Shown: positions 50,105-59,082, counted from the first letter of the stretch. The stretch is DNA of 64,000 bases from Lachnospiraceae bacterium (GCA_902363665.1 CABJAW010000014.1:1-64000); one strand, 5' to 3'. Numbers and translations are program-made. Notes: generated from the letters alone by a model not told the origin.

Positions 50105-51769
50105 TCAGGCTGTGACCTGCTCCACTTCCGGGAGGGGTTTGAGATTAAAATGAATTTCGATAGAAATGTGTCTTGTTTTATCGCTGTCTATGCTCTCATG
50201 GACAACGATTTCTTTAATCAGGCGATTAAGGGTAGCTGCGTCCAGTTCCGTGATGTCGGCGTATTCCTGAATGGCTTCTACCCACTGGCGGGCGTCATAC
50301 GCAAGCCGGATTTCATCGGCCAGCTTCTTCCGGCCTTCCTCAACCCTCGCCTTCAACTCGGCCTGTTCCTTCTGCGTCTTTTCCATCAGCAGATTGAAGT
50401 TTGCTTCGCTGATACGTCCGGCAACCATATCCTCATACAGCCGCAGAACCATCTTTTCCAGAACGTCAATCCGTTCCTCGTCTTTGGCAAGGGAGCGTTC
50501 CAACGCTTCCCGCTGGCCTTTCTGCTCGGCTTCGCAGGTGTCGGACAGCTTCCCGGCAACGGCTTCCCCGTCCATCAGGGCGGCTCTGGCACACTCCCGG
50601 ATTTTGTTCAGTACAAGCCGGTACAGGGTGTCGTACTCAACCCGGTGCTGGGAACAGTGCTGTTTCCCGTAGGCATTGTAGGTCTTACAGGAATAAATCT
50701 GCTTCGGGTGCTTCTCGTTGGTGTAGCGGATAGTCAGCGACTTCCCGCACTCGCCGCATTTGATAAGCCCCGCAAACAGGCTGATTTCCCCGGTCTGGCG
50801 GGGGCGCTGCCGGGATTTCAGCTTGCGCTGCACGATGTCAAAGGTCTTGCGGTCAACAAGCGGCTCATGCTGGTTCTCCACGACAATCCATTCCTCCGGC
50901 TTCTTCTCCCCGATGGTGCCGATTTTGAAGCGGTATTCCTTCTTCTGGGAAGCGATAGCGCCGGTATAGACGGGATTCATCAGGATGTCCTTAATCACGG
51001 TAAAGTCCCAGATATACCGCCCATTTACCGGGTCTTTCTTTTCCCACTTGGTTGACACGTTCCGCAGCCCCCGTACCCGGTTCCAGTAGGTCGGGCAGGG
51101 GATTTTTTCTTCTTCCAGCCTGCGCCGGATGTAGTTGGGGCCGTGTCCTTCCAGCGCCCACGCAAACAGACGCCGGACAATGGGTGCCGTTTCCTCGTCA
51201 ATCAGCAGGTGGTTTTTGTCCTCCGGGTCTTTCTGGTAGCCGAAGGGGGCAAGGCAGCCGGTAAACTGGCCTTTCTGCGCTTTCAGCAGATAAGAGGAAT
51301 GAACCTTCTTGGAAATGTCCTTGCTGTACATCTCGTTGAGGATGTTCTTGAACGGCGCAATGTCGTTGTTGTCCCGCATGGTGTCGATACCGTCATTCAT
51401 GGCGATATAGCGCACGCCGTGGCGGGGGAAGAAATCTTCAATCAGGAAGCCGGTCTGCAAATAATTCCTGCCTAACCTCGATAAATCTTTCGTTATCACA
51501 AGGTTGGCCTGCCTGCGCTCGATGGCTTTCAACATCCGTTTCAGGTCGGGGCGCTCCATGTTCAGCCCCGTGTAGCCATCGTCCTGATAGACTGCAACAA
51601 CCTCCCATCCCTGCTTCTCGCAGTAGTTTTCCAGCATATCCCGCTGGTTTGCAATGCTGGCGCTCTCCCCGTCAAGGTCATCGTCCTTGGAAAGCCTGCA
51701 ATAAATAGCCGCCCGGAAGCTGCCCGCCAGTATTGCGTCCATGCCTGTATATTCCATTCCGTTCATCAT
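50105..51769 (-). CDS. large serine recombinase
   Basis: 554 aa. The resolvase N-terminus has the nucleophile Ser in AAIYCRLSKDD and the conserved arginines in TKDLSRLGRNYLQTG. The recombinase domain is at about 170-290 (PFGYQKDPEDKN), a zinc ribbon reads CGECGKSLTI, and a long coiled coil lies at about 410-490. It integrates and excises DNA at short sites by a Ser-linked mechanism, without an excision partner of the Xis type. It ends about 90 bp from the left attachment site, the usual position. It starts 6 nt after the TnpW-like gene. Confidence 0.93.
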   Translation of the reverse strand: MMNGMEYTGMDAILAGSFRAAIYCRLSKDDDLDGESASIANQRDMLENYCEKQGWEVVAVYQDDGYTGLNMERPDLKRMLKAIERRQANLVITKDLSRLGRNYLQTGFLIEDFFPRHGVRYIAMNDGIDTMRDNNDIAPFKNILNEMYSKDISKKVHSSYLLKAQKGQFTGCLAPFGYQKDPEDKNHLLIDEETAPIVRRLFAWALEGHGPNYIRRRLEEEKIPCPTYWNRVRGLRNVSTKWEKKDPVNGRYIWDFTVIKDILMNPVYTGAIASQKKEYRFKIGTIGEKKPEEWIVVENQHEPLVDRKTFDIVQRKLKSRQRPRQTGEISLFAGLIKCGECGKSLTIRYTNEKHPKQIYSCKTYNAYGKQHCSQHRVEYDTLYRLVLNKIRECARAALMDGEAVAGKLSDTCEAEQKGQREALERSLAKDEERIDVLEKMVLRLYEDMVAGRISEANFNLLMEKTQKEQAELKARVEEGRKKLADEIRLAYDARQWVEAIQEYADITELDAATLNRLIKEIVVHESIDSDKTRHISIEIHFNLKPLPEVEQVTA

Positions 51770-51775
51770 AACCGT

Positions 51776-51973
51776 TTACCCGCACAATCCAGACGGAACA
51801 CGGTCATGCTGAACCTTGTCTTTATTATACTCTAAATCTTGCTTTTTCGCAAGATATTCTTTATCATTTCTCTGGCTGTATTTCTGTGCAATCAGGCTCA
51901 CGAAAACGTCCGTAGCGTCCAGTTCGCCGTCAAATACCGTTGTGACATGGATTTCAGTTTTGTTTTTTGCCAT
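51776..51973 (-). CDS. TnpW-like transposon protein
   Basis: 65 aa, MAKNKTEIHVTTVFDGELDA then DVFVSLIAQKYSQ. Small proteins with this motif precede serine recombinases in many clostridial elements. There is an AGGTAACTGCC-type ribosome region upstream. It is coupled to the recombinase gene by proximity. Role unknown. Confidence 0.7.
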   Translation of the reverse strand: MAKNKTEIHVTTVFDGELDATDVFVSLIAQKYSQRNDKEYLAKKQDLEYNKDKVQHDRVPSGLCG

Positions 51974-52009
51974 AGGCAGTTACCTCCATAAATGAAATAA
52001 GCCAGACAG

Positions 52010-52210
52010 GAGATGGTCGGCAACGAAGTCCGGCAACGGGCTTCAAAAAACCTCGAAAACAATCTCTGTCTGGCGGGTTATTGTTTATTTACTTTTTCTT
52101 TTATTTTTCTGTTGCTTTGGTTGTCAGAGGGGAGAAAAGCCCGCAGTTACGGGCTTTTTCCCGGCAACCGGCTCGGCAACGGGATAGCAACGGGGTCGGC
52201 AACCGGCTGT
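52010..52210. repeat. CGGCAAC repeat cluster with terminator
   Basis: Six copies of a (T/C)CGGCAAC(C/G)GG-like unit occur in two groups (about 52017-52040 and 52161-52207). Between them are a distal stem CCAGACAGGAGA/TCTCTGTCTGG and a perfect terminator AAAAGCCCG-CAGTTA-CGGGCTTTT (about 52135-52158) for the vapE transcript. No gene in 51974-52226. Confidence 0.5.
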
Positions 52211-52226
52211 GATTTTCCCGGATATT

Positions 52227-53627
52227 TCAGAAGGGAAGTTCCATCTGCTCCGTGACTTCCACAAATCCGTCCGGCGTTTTTTCACGTCCGTTGTCAGCGC
52301 CCGTTGCCGGGGCTTCCTGTTCCCAGCCCTTCTGCCTGCCGTATCCTTCAAATATCCGGGGATTGGAGAAATACTTCCATCCCGTGATACAGTGGTTCAT
52401 GATGTCATTGACCTCCCGGATTTCCCATTGCTTCGGCTCGTCAAAGGGGTGGTTCAGGGCTTCTTTGAAAAGCTGCTTGGAGCATACGGCGCTGCCAGTG
52501 TAGCGGTCAAGGTATGCCTGTATCATCCCGGCCTTGGTGTCCTCCGGCATGAAATCCCGCTGGTGTTCTTTGAGGTACTGTATCATTTCGGGCGTAAAAG
52601 ACAGCTTAAAATCGCCACTTTTGTAGGTTGTCATGGCTTCCGCCCATACCTGTTCAATATAGGCTCTGGAAGCGGCTTCATCGTCCAAAATGTGTATCTC
52701 GGCCTGTCCGGGGTAGACCATGACCGGCAGGAAGCGCCGGTTCCCGGAACGGTCAAGGGGCAGGAAGTCCAGCGCATTGGAAGTCCCGCCGAACACGCAT
52801 TGCCGCAGCCTGTCCTCCGGGTGGGTTTCGTAGGGGATTTTATAGACCTCCTTCTGGCGGCTTAAAAATGACTTGATTTCCTCTATGCTCTTGGCGTTTG
52901 CGGTGGCAATCATCTCCGACATTTCAATTATCCAGTGGCCTTGTAGCTTGCGGTACACGTTATCATCGTCCAACTTCCGCAAATCATCGGAAAACCACTC
53001 GTCTTTTACGGCCAGCAGCCGGAAGAAGGTGGATTTCCCGGCTCCCTGACCGCCAACCAGACAGAGCATGACCTCAAACTTACAGCCGGGGCAGAAAGCC
53101 CGGTGGATGGCTCCCAGCAGGAACAGCCGCAGGGAATGGTAAGTGAAGTTGTCTGTGTCGGCTCCCAGAAAGTGACGCAGGCAGTAGCGGATACGCTCTT
53201 TCCCGTCCCAGACAAGGCCGTTCAGGTAGTCCCGGATGGGATGGTAGCTGTTGGCGTCTGCGGCCAGATCAGCGGCGTCTGCTATCTTTTTCTCGCTTGT
53301 CAGGCCGTAGGTATCTTCCAGATACAGCCGGATATATTTCATGTCCGTGTCGGTCATGGCCTTGCTGCCGGTTCTGCGTTTCCTGCCGATGGGCTTTAGA
53401 AGGTCAATACGCTCGGTCAGGAGATTTTTTGCAACCGCCCCGGAAAGAATGGGGTCATACTGGAACACGGTCAGGCAGTTGTGGATACTGTTCCGCACGC
53501 CGCCTTTCTCGGTGCCCTCCAGCATGGCCTTGACTTCCTCAACGCTCCGGGGCGGGGGTGCGGCTTCGATGGTGTCCGTCACGGCCTGCCGCAGTTCGGG
53601 CGGCAAGGTCTGCCATTCTCCGCTCAA
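52227..53627 (-). CDS. virulence-associated E (VapE) family NTPase
   Basis: 466 aa. P-loop VGGQGAGKSTFFRLLA (about 215), Walker B-like IIEMSEM, and the family blocks IPYETHPEDRLRQCVFGGTS and DRSGNRRFLPV of VirE-type superfamily 3 helicase-like proteins. With the CHC2 protein just upstream it forms a split primase/helicase. That pair would replicate the element after excision or complementary-strand synthesis after transfer. Its start overlaps the CHC2 gene by 89 nt. Confidence 0.88.
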   Translation of the reverse strand: MSGEWQTLPPELRQAVTDTIEAAPPPRSVEEVKAMLEGTEKGGVRNSIHNCLTVFQYDPILSGAVAKNLLTERIDLLKPIGRKRRTGSKAMTDTDMKYIRLYLEDTYGLTSEKKIADAADLAADANSYHPIRDYLNGLVWDGKERIRYCLRHFLGADTDNFTYHSLRLFLLGAIHRAFCPGCKFEVMLCLVGGQGAGKSTFFRLLAVKDEWFSDDLRKLDDDNVYRKLQGHWIIEMSEMIATANAKSIEEIKSFLSRQKEVYKIPYETHPEDRLRQCVFGGTSNALDFLPLDRSGNRRFLPVMVYPGQAEIHILDDEAASRAYIEQVWAEAMTTYKSGDFKLSFTPEMIQYLKEHQRDFMPEDTKAGMIQAYLDRYTGSAVCSKQLFKEALNHPFDEPKQWEIREVNDIMNHCITGWKYFSNPRIFEGYGRQKGWEQEAPATGADNGREKTPDGFVEVTEQMELPF

Positions 53628-54186
53628 GGTTCCTCACTTCCTTTCCGTAGCTGGTAATCAGGGCAGCCTGTTCCCCTATGTCGGAGAACAGCAGCACATC
53701 CAGCAGATATTCCACATGGGATTGTTTCTGCAAGGCTTCCACGAAAAGCGGGTGCCATTCTTCCTCCGGCGTCTTGGGGGCATAGTCCCGCTTCCAGCGG
53801 CGCAGCAGATTGTGATAGTCGGACAGTACCCGGAAGCAATATCGCTCCATGCGCTTAAATTGCTGTTCCGGGCTTTCCTTCCGGGGATTTCGCTTCGGGC
53901 GGCTCCTGCTTGGTGGCTCCTTATCCTCATAGGGGATGAAGAAGTCCTGCGCCAGCATGAGGGCGGCTTCCCTGGGGCTGACGTTTTCCAGACGGGAAAC
54001 AAAGTCAATCACATCCCCGTCTGCCTGACAGCCGAAGCAATGGAAGCGCCGGTCAACCTTCATGCTGGGGTTTTTATCGTCATGGAAGGGGCAGACGCAC
54101 ATCCCGTTTCTCCCTACCAGGATACCGTAATGCTCGGCAGCCTGCCGGGTGGTAACAGACTGTTTCACGGCTTCAAATACATTCAA
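53539..54186 (-). CDS. CHC2 zinc-finger primase-like protein
   Basis: About 215 aa from a TTG at 54186 (AGGAGG 9 nt upstream; no better start above). A DnaG-type CHC2 zinc finger is clear: CVCPFHDDKNPSMKVDRRFH followed by CFGC (C-x2-H...C-x2-C). The catalytic TOPRIM domain is absent, so it probably supplies DNA recognition for the VapE partner. The second half is basic and helical. Confidence 0.85.
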   Translation of the reverse strand: MNVFEAVKQSVTTRQAAEHYGILVGRNGMCVCPFHDDKNPSMKVDRRFHCFGCQADGDVIDFVSRLENVSPREAALMLAQDFFIPYEDKEPPSRSRPKRNPRKESPEQQFKRMERYCFRVLSDYHNLLRRWKRDYAPKTPEEEWHPLFVEALQKQSHVEYLLDVLLFSDIGEQAALITSYGKEVRNLERRMADLAARTAAGRDGHHRSRTPAPER

Positions 54187-54257
54187 TAGGCAAATCCTCC
54201 TGAAAATAGAAAAAGCGCCTGTCATTCTCACGGGGAAAATGGCAAGCGCCTGATTGG

Positions 54258-55847
54258 TTAAAGTTCCATATCCTGTTTTTGCTGGCGGCGGGGCTGCTGG
54301 TGTTTCTCTGCCTGTTCCTCCCGGATACGCTGCTCCCGGCCTTTGACCGCCTGCTGGATGGACGGTTTCTTTCCCGGCTCTGCGGTCTGGCGGTACTGCT
54401 CGGATGGTAAAACCTGATTGAGCCAGTGGCGCACATCCCGCAAAATCTTTACATCCTCCTGTACGGCAGTCAGCGCTTCCGTCTTGGAAGCGATATTCTC
54501 TGAAAGCTGTGCCTGTTCCCCGGCCAGCTTCTTTGTGCTGTACTTCGCCCCATCAAGGTGAACCTTGAAATACCGCAGGGCAGCGTTGTAGGCGTCCAGT
54601 TCCTCCTTATGGTCGGCGGCAAATTTCTCCTTGGGTTTCTTCCAGCGGATAGCGGCATATTTCGCATGAACCGGCTTGTTTGCTTCAAAGTTCCCGATAT
54701 GGAAAAGCAGCCGGTCAATCTCTTTCACACGTTTCTCCATCGGCCTGATTTCCTCACGGATGGAAACGGCCTGTGCGCTGGCTTCATCCAGATAGGCGTC
54801 AAGGCTCTCTACGGTGGAAATCTCTTTCTGCCGCAGGAAGTCAAGGGCTTCCATAACCTTGTTGAAATCGCCAACGGTTCCTTTTAACTTCCCCTTGGAA
54901 GTCCAGCCGGTACGTTCCTCGCTCCGTTTATCCAGATACCGGGAAAGCAGTTCGGGGATGGTCGGCTCCTTTGCCTGTTCCAGCGCTTCCAGCAGCGCCG
55001 CCTTTTTCTCTTTCAGGCCGGACAGCCAGCCCTTTAAGCTGCGTACCATCTGCCGGATAGACTGCATGAGGGAATTGGCGGCTTTGATGTCCCGGTTCAG
55101 GTTGCCGATGTTGGTCTGTATGCCTTTTTTCTCCAACTGGCTGACCGCTGGCCCCATGTGGACAGTGGGGATTTTATCAATCCCCTGTCGGACATAGGAG
55201 CGAAGGTCAAGGCGCTCCGGGCTGCCGATGGCTTCCAGATAGCGGTTCGCTGTGTCAGCCCAGCCCTGCCGCCATATCTCAGCGTACTTCTGGTCGTTCC
55301 AGTCCACGGTATCCTCCTTGTGGCTTTTCCATCTGCCGGACGCAAGCCGGATACGCTCGCCGTTCTCGTCAAGGTCGTAGACCTTCCGGCTCTTGGGAAG
55401 CCACTTGCCCTGTTCGTCCATCGCCCGCATGGTAAGAAGGATGTGGGCGTGGGGATTTCCGTCCCCCTTGTCATGGATGGCAAAATCGGCAATCATGCCC
55501 TTGGAAACGAAAAACTCCCGGCAGTAGTCCCGGATAAGGTCGGCGTACTGTGACCGGGGAAGTTCCCTCGGTATGGCAAGCACGAACCTCCGGGCAAGCT
55601 GGGAGTTCCATTGTTTTTCGATGGCTTCGGCGGCGTTCCACAAGGTATTCCGGTCTGCGTACTCCGGCGGGGCATGGGGCGGCAGCATGATTTCGGTGTG
55701 GACGATTTCGCTTTTATGGGAATAGTATTTCTGTTTCTGGTCGTATTCGGAAAACAGCCGTTCCCCGCTCTGGTAGGCGGCAGACGCAACGGCTGACTGG
55801 CGCTTGCTGCGCTGGATGATTTTCACATCAAAGTGCGGGCATGGCAA
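54258..55847 (-). CDS. mobL: MobA/MobL-family relaxase
   Basis: About 529 aa from a TTG at 55847 (AAAGGAGGACACGAC upstream). The MOBQ relaxase domain occupies the first 220 residues: HFDVKIIQRSKRQSAVASAA with YQSGE, then the metal-binding HxH in KGDGNPHAHILLTMRAM, and WNDQKYAEIWRQGWADTANR. A long coiled-coil C-terminus (about 280-480) follows. It nicks oriT and pilots DNA into a helper conjugation channel. The probable oriT lies about 0.9 kb upstream. Confidence 0.92.
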   Translation of the reverse strand: MPCPHFDVKIIQRSKRQSAVASAAYQSGERLFSEYDQKQKYYSHKSEIVHTEIMLPPHAPPEYADRNTLWNAAEAIEKQWNSQLARRFVLAIPRELPRSQYADLIRDYCREFFVSKGMIADFAIHDKGDGNPHAHILLTMRAMDEQGKWLPKSRKVYDLDENGERIRLASGRWKSHKEDTVDWNDQKYAEIWRQGWADTANRYLEAIGSPERLDLRSYVRQGIDKIPTVHMGPAVSQLEKKGIQTNIGNLNRDIKAANSLMQSIRQMVRSLKGWLSGLKEKKAALLEALEQAKEPTIPELLSRYLDKRSEERTGWTSKGKLKGTVGDFNKVMEALDFLRQKEISTVESLDAYLDEASAQAVSIREEIRPMEKRVKEIDRLLFHIGNFEANKPVHAKYAAIRWKKPKEKFAADHKEELDAYNAALRYFKVHLDGAKYSTKKLAGEQAQLSENIASKTEALTAVQEDVKILRDVRHWLNQVLPSEQYRQTAEPGKKPSIQQAVKGREQRIREEQAEKHQQPRRQQKQDMEL

Positions 55848-55885
55848 GTCGTGTCCTCCTTTCTCCCGGCGTCCGGGCAAAAAAA

Positions 55886-55916
55886 GAGCAGGGAACCTGT
55901 TTCAAGATTTCCTGCT
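55886..55916. terminator. hairpin between relaxase and MGMT-like genes
   Basis: GAGCAGGGAA and TTTCCTGCTC pair around about 11 nt. Likely terminator of the MGMT-like gene on the minus strand (CTCTTTTTTTG follows). Confidence 0.65.
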
Positions 55917-56006
55917 CGGTGGTGCCGCCGGTGGGCGGCTGGTATTCAGTTTTGAAAGTTCGGGTCAGGTTGGCCCGATGATGGGATATTTTACAACTCA
56001 AAATTC

Positions 56007-56486
56007 CTATCTCAAATCAAAAAGAACGCTTTCATAGTCCTTTACGAAATACTTTATATTTGTGCGTCCTTTCTGAATAATTGTGTGGCCTTCTGCTTCC
56101 AGTTTTTCCTTTTGTGCTTCTATACCGCCGGGATATTTTGCGTTCAATTCCCCGTTTGCCTTTAAGGTTCGCCAATACGGGGTTTCATCTTCGGAACGCT
56201 GGTAACTCGCCCATGCTGCAATAGATACAAAAATTCCTGCTGTAATAGGCTCTGTGAAATCCGCTCCATTCAGTTCAGCAAAATATTCACGGATTTTTCC
56301 GACAGTAATTACTTTGCCATAAGGAATTAGTTTCATTACCTTGTCATAATCGATTGGCGGGGCAAAATACATTCTGCTTCCGCCATATTTCTCAATGCTT
56401 TTCTGGTCGGTAATGGTCTGAAATTTAGGCATATCCTTGCTATCGTGTAGCATGGCATTAAAATCTTTTTTATCTTCATTCGCCAT
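56007..56486 (-). CDS. MGMT/alkyltransferase-like (ATL) protein
   Basis: 159 aa, start at 56486 with AGGAGGTG upstream. The MGMT wing region is visible: LIPYGKVITVGKIREYFAE, then ITAGIFVSIAAWAS and PYWRTLKANGELNAKYPGG with QKEKLEAEGH. The alkyl-acceptor PCHR motif is missing (PYWR-like here), so it resembles alkyltransferase-like proteins that flag damaged bases rather than repairing them. A small N-terminal extension (about 45 residues) is unusual. It is controlled by a MerR-type operator-promoter. Its A/T richness contrasts with the surrounding element, so it is cargo. Confidence 0.7.
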   Translation of the reverse strand: MANEDKKDFNAMLHDSKDMPKFQTITDQKSIEKYGGSRMYFAPPIDYDKVMKLIPYGKVITVGKIREYFAELNGADFTEPITAGIFVSIAAWASYQRSEDETPYWRTLKANGELNAKYPGGIEAQKEKLEAEGHTIIQKGRTNIKYFVKDYESVLFDLR

Positions 56487-56507
56487 TTCTCAACACCTCC
56501 TGCCTTA

Positions 56508-56536
56508 ATTATAGTGGAGTAGACTACTCCATGCAA
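56508..56536 (-). promoter_or_regulatory. MerR-type operator-promoter of the MGMT-like gene
   Basis: On the minus strand TTGCAT (56531-56536), 17-bp spacer, TATAAT (56508-56513). The spacer contains the perfect palindrome GGAGTAG-T-CTACTCC (56516-56530). Placement of a dyad between -35 and -10 is the hallmark of MerR-family activation. No MerR gene is present in the element. Confidence 0.7.
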
Positions 56537-56757
56537 TGAGACGGTTTGAAAATAATCTTGAAAAATGTAATTGTGATTGGATTTGAATAAACTTGCTGAA
56601 CGGGAACAGCTTGCAGCGCAAGGTGTTTCCGGGCGGCAAGTCCACAAAGGGGTAGCTGGCGGCAGCCAGCGCAGGGGAAGTGTAGCTTCCCCTGTGATGA
56701 TTGGCTGGAGCCGGAACGCTGCGGGCAATCATCCGCTTTCCGCAGGAAGCCCCGGCA

Positions 56758-56798
56758 GGGCGCAACACACTACCTTCAGGTGGTGTATAGTTGCGCCC
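56758..56798. other. candidate oriT inverted repeat of the mobilizable element
   Basis: GGGCGCAAC-ACACTACC pairs imperfectly with GGTGGTGTATA-GTTGCGCCC. It lies in a 350-bp gene-free G/C-rich stretch (56537-56840) full of smaller repeats, between relaxase and replication genes, the usual oriT position for MobA/L elements. The nick site is not identified. Confidence 0.5.
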
Positions 56799-56840
56799 TC
56801 TTTCAGAGGGGCAGTCCACGGGCTGCGGCTCTGAAAGCAA

Positions 56841-57155
56841 TCATGGCCGTTTCCGGCCTGCGTCCTCTCCCTGAAAATTACCGTTACCGGCAAATACTTT
56901 TTCCATGAGCTGACGGGTGCTGTCTTTGTGGAACAGCAGCTTCAAGAACAAACTGACCTGTTCATCCGTGATGGCTTCCGGGTGGGGAAGGTAGCTTTCC
57001 AGCATGGCGGCTCTGGTGCAAAGCCGGTGCGTCCGTTCCTTCCGTGTCAGCGTCTTTATCTGGTGTTCCAACATCTTTTCTTCATGCTGCGCCCTCTGCA
57101 GCTTCTTTTCCGTTTTCTCTATCTCCTGATTGAGTGCTTCCAGCTTTTCATTCAT
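56841..57155 (-). CDS. DUF3847-type coiled-coil protein
   Basis: 104 aa. An N-terminal coiled coil (LEALNQEIEKTEKKLQRAQH, EEKMLEHQIKTLTRKERTHR) is followed by TRAAMLESYLPHPEAITDEQ and VSLFLKLLF, typical of a small MobC-like accessory protein in these elements. It overlaps the RepA_N-like gene by ATGA. It probably assists relaxosome assembly, which is inferred from position. Confidence 0.75.
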   Translation of the reverse strand: MNEKLEALNQEIEKTEKKLQRAQHEEKMLEHQIKTLTRKERTHRLCTRAAMLESYLPHPEAITDEQVSLFLKLLFHKDSTRQLMEKVFAGNGNFQGEDAGRKRP

Positions 57156-57490
57156 AGGCGGCTGTCCTCCTTTTTCGGAATGAGTACATATATCTTGTTG
57201 GGTTCCCCGAAGCCCTGACGCACTCGCAGTATCAGTCCGGCGTCCTCCAATTCATTCAGGGAACGCTTCACGGTCATGGTGCTGCGGGCAAGTGCCGCCG
57301 CCAGTTCCACGATGGGGAAATGGATAAATAAAATCCCATTGGTGTCCTCTATGCCGGATACAAAAACAATATCCAACATCCGGGCGTACATGACCTTGGC
57401 GGTGCTGCTGATCGGGAGCCGCAGCATGGCTCTCGGCAGCGGCATACAGGGCGGCAAGGGGGTGTCTGCGGTCATAAATTCAACTTCCAT
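57152..57490 (-). CDS. RepA_N-like replication initiator domain protein
   Basis: 112 aa (AGGAGG upstream). LPISSTAKVMYARMLDIVFV, NGILFIHFPIVELAAALARS, TMTVKRSLNELEDAGLILRV and RQGFGEPNKIYVLIPK match the winged-helix N-terminal domain of plasmid RepA_N initiators. The longer C-terminal part is absent, as usual in integrative elements. It may drive replication of the excised circle or act as a regulator. Confidence 0.8.
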   Translation of the reverse strand: MEVEFMTADTPLPPCMPLPRAMLRLPISSTAKVMYARMLDIVFVSGIEDTNGILFIHFPIVELAAALARSTMTVKRSLNELEDAGLILRVRQGFGEPNKIYVLIPKKEDSRL

Positions 57491-57682
57491 TCAATCGGTG
57501 TCCTCCTTTACTTTTCGTTTTGAGCGTTTGGAAAGATAATGGGGGCAGTCCACAATGACCGCCCGGAAACTCTGCTTGCAAGTACGCTGGCATTTCCGGC
57601 AAAGGTCGTTGTACGTTACCCGCCCCCGTTCATTGAGGAAGAAAGACAGTTCCAGCTTCCTCTTTTTCGGCATTCTCGGCAT
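57491..57682 (-). CDS. small cysteine-rich protein
   Basis: 63 aa, basic. It has a CRKCQRTCKQSF segment and DCPHYL, suggesting zinc binding. Genes of this size and type regularly lead the replication/mobilization operon of such elements. Directly followed by the RepA_N-like gene without a gap. Confidence 0.7.
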   Translation of the reverse strand: MPRMPKKRKLELSFFLNERGRVTYNDLCRKCQRTCKQSFRAVIVDCPHYLSKRSKRKVKEDTD

Positions 57683-58215
57683 GGTGCCTCCTTAAACAAA
57701 AATCCGCCCATTTCAGCCGTAACAGCCGCAATAGACGGATAACAGATTTTAGTGTTGTGTTTCGGGGCGATTTTCAAGGGAAAAGCGGCCATAGAGCCGC
57801 CCGGAAATCCCCCGTAGTATTACGGATAGGGTAGACTATGCCCTATCGGATTGTTGTGTTTCGGTATCAATTCGGTGTTCATTTTCGCCGGTTCTCCCTG
57901 ATGTCGTTCCTGCCCCTGGCTCTCACAACGGCGTTTCGCTCCCTTTGGTACGCTCGTTGCGGTCATGGTTCCTCCATTTCCCTGCCGCAAGTCGTTGCGC
58001 TACATCGCCGAGGAGCATATCCCATACAGGCCGGTCATTCGATTGGAATAATCCATCGATGAACTAAGCCCATTATGGCACATTTTTGAGCCTTCTCCCG
58101 TATATCCACAAAGTAGGAAAACCGTCCCAAAAACGAAAATTTCCACGATTGCGGAACGGGTATGGTATAATGGGATGGACGGCGGCAGCCAGCCGCAGGA
58201 AGGAGCGATGTATCT
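57683..58215. other. 533-bp gap between divergent operons
   Basis: No convincing gene. A TATAAT box near 58166 probably serves the rightward XRE regulator. Short G/C-rich stretches and a GGATTTCCGGGCGGCT region are present but no clear operator was found. Confidence 0.5.
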
Positions 58216-59037
58216 ATGAAAACCCGCATTTCCGTACAGGAACGCCTGAAAGATTTACGGGTGGAACGGGGCTTAAATCTGGAAGAACTGGCGCAGGAAA
58301 CCGGCATTTCAAAATCAGCCCTCGGCAGCTATGAAAACGACAACGATGAATACAAGGAAATCAATCACGGCAGCCTGTTGAAGCTGGCAGACTTTTATCA
58401 GGTGTCCGTTGACTATCTGCTCGGCCTTACCAACAATCGGAAATATGAAAACACGCCGATAGAAGAATTACATTTGAGTGATGAAGTCGTGGAACTGCTG
58501 AAAAGTGAACGCTTCAACAACCGGCTGCTGTGTGAGATTATCTCCCATGAAAAATTCAGGGAACTGTTGGCAGACGCAGAAATCTATGTGGACGGGATAG
58601 CAACCATGCACTTTCATGACACAAACAGCTCACTGGCTGCTTTACGGGCTATGATACTGGAAGAACATCCCGAAGCTACGGCAGACCGGGCAATCAAAGT
58701 ATTGGAAGCCTGTCAGGTAGAGGAAGAAGATTTCTTCTGCCATGTGACGCACAAAACATGGGATGCCATTCTCCACGACATACGCAAGGCGCACGAAAAT
58801 GACAGTGAAAGTGCGCCGGATACCACGCCCGCCGATGAACTGATACGGGAAGTACAAAAGGCCATGCAATCGCCGGGGGACAGGGTTCAGCAATTCACGG
58901 AGATATTCTGCAAGGCGTTTCAGCTTAAATATAAGCGGCTCTCACAAGAGGAACGAAGCCTTTTGAAGAAGCTGTTCAAGAAATCCCCGCTGATAAAACA
59001 GTCCGGTATGAACTTCCGGCGCAGGCCGTGGAAATGA
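58216..59037 (+). CDS. XRE-family regulator of the mobilizable element
   Basis: 273 aa (AAGGAGCG upstream). HTH_3 at about 8-68: LKDLRVERGLNLEELAQETG, ISKSALGSYENDNDEYKEIN, LLKLADFYQVSVDYLLGLTN. The remaining 200 residues are helical and acidic, probably for oligomerisation or ligand sensing. It is divergent from the mobilization/replication operon and has its own terminator, consistent with a master repressor. Confidence 0.88.
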   Translation: MKTRISVQERLKDLRVERGLNLEELAQETGISKSALGSYENDNDEYKEINHGSLLKLADFYQVSVDYLLGLTNNRKYENTPIEELHLSDEVVELLKSERFNNRLLCEIISHEKFRELLADAEIYVDGIATMHFHDTNSSLAALRAMILEEHPEATADRAIKVLEACQVEEEDFFCHVTHKTWDAILHDIRKAHENDSESAPDTTPADELIREVQKAMQSPGDRVQQFTEIFCKAFQLKYKRLSQEERSLLKKLFKKSPLIKQSGMNFRRRPWK

Positions 59038-59040
59038 AAA

Positions 59041-59076
59041 CTGCCGTTGTGGGAATGGTTGTTCCTGCAACGGCAG
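59041..59076 (+). terminator. terminator of the XRE regulator
   Basis: CTGCCGTTG (59041-59049) pairs with CAACGGCAG (59068-59076) with inner GGGA/TCC pairing, then CTTTGATT. It lies between convergent genes. Confidence 0.8.
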
Positions 59077-59082
59077 CTTTGA

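Noticed and set aside
50039..51055. 338-codon + strand frame opposite the serine recombinase
   Set aside because: G/C-rich antisense shadow; all recombinase motifs are on the other strand.
52010..52210. CRISPR-like array of CGGCAAC repeats
   Set aside because: Units are only about 10 bp with irregular spacing, and there are no cas genes anywhere in the window.
57838..58062. 74-codon + strand frame before the XRE regulator
   Set aside because: No ribosome site, Arg/Ser/Leu-rich composition typical of non-coding G/C-rich DNA.
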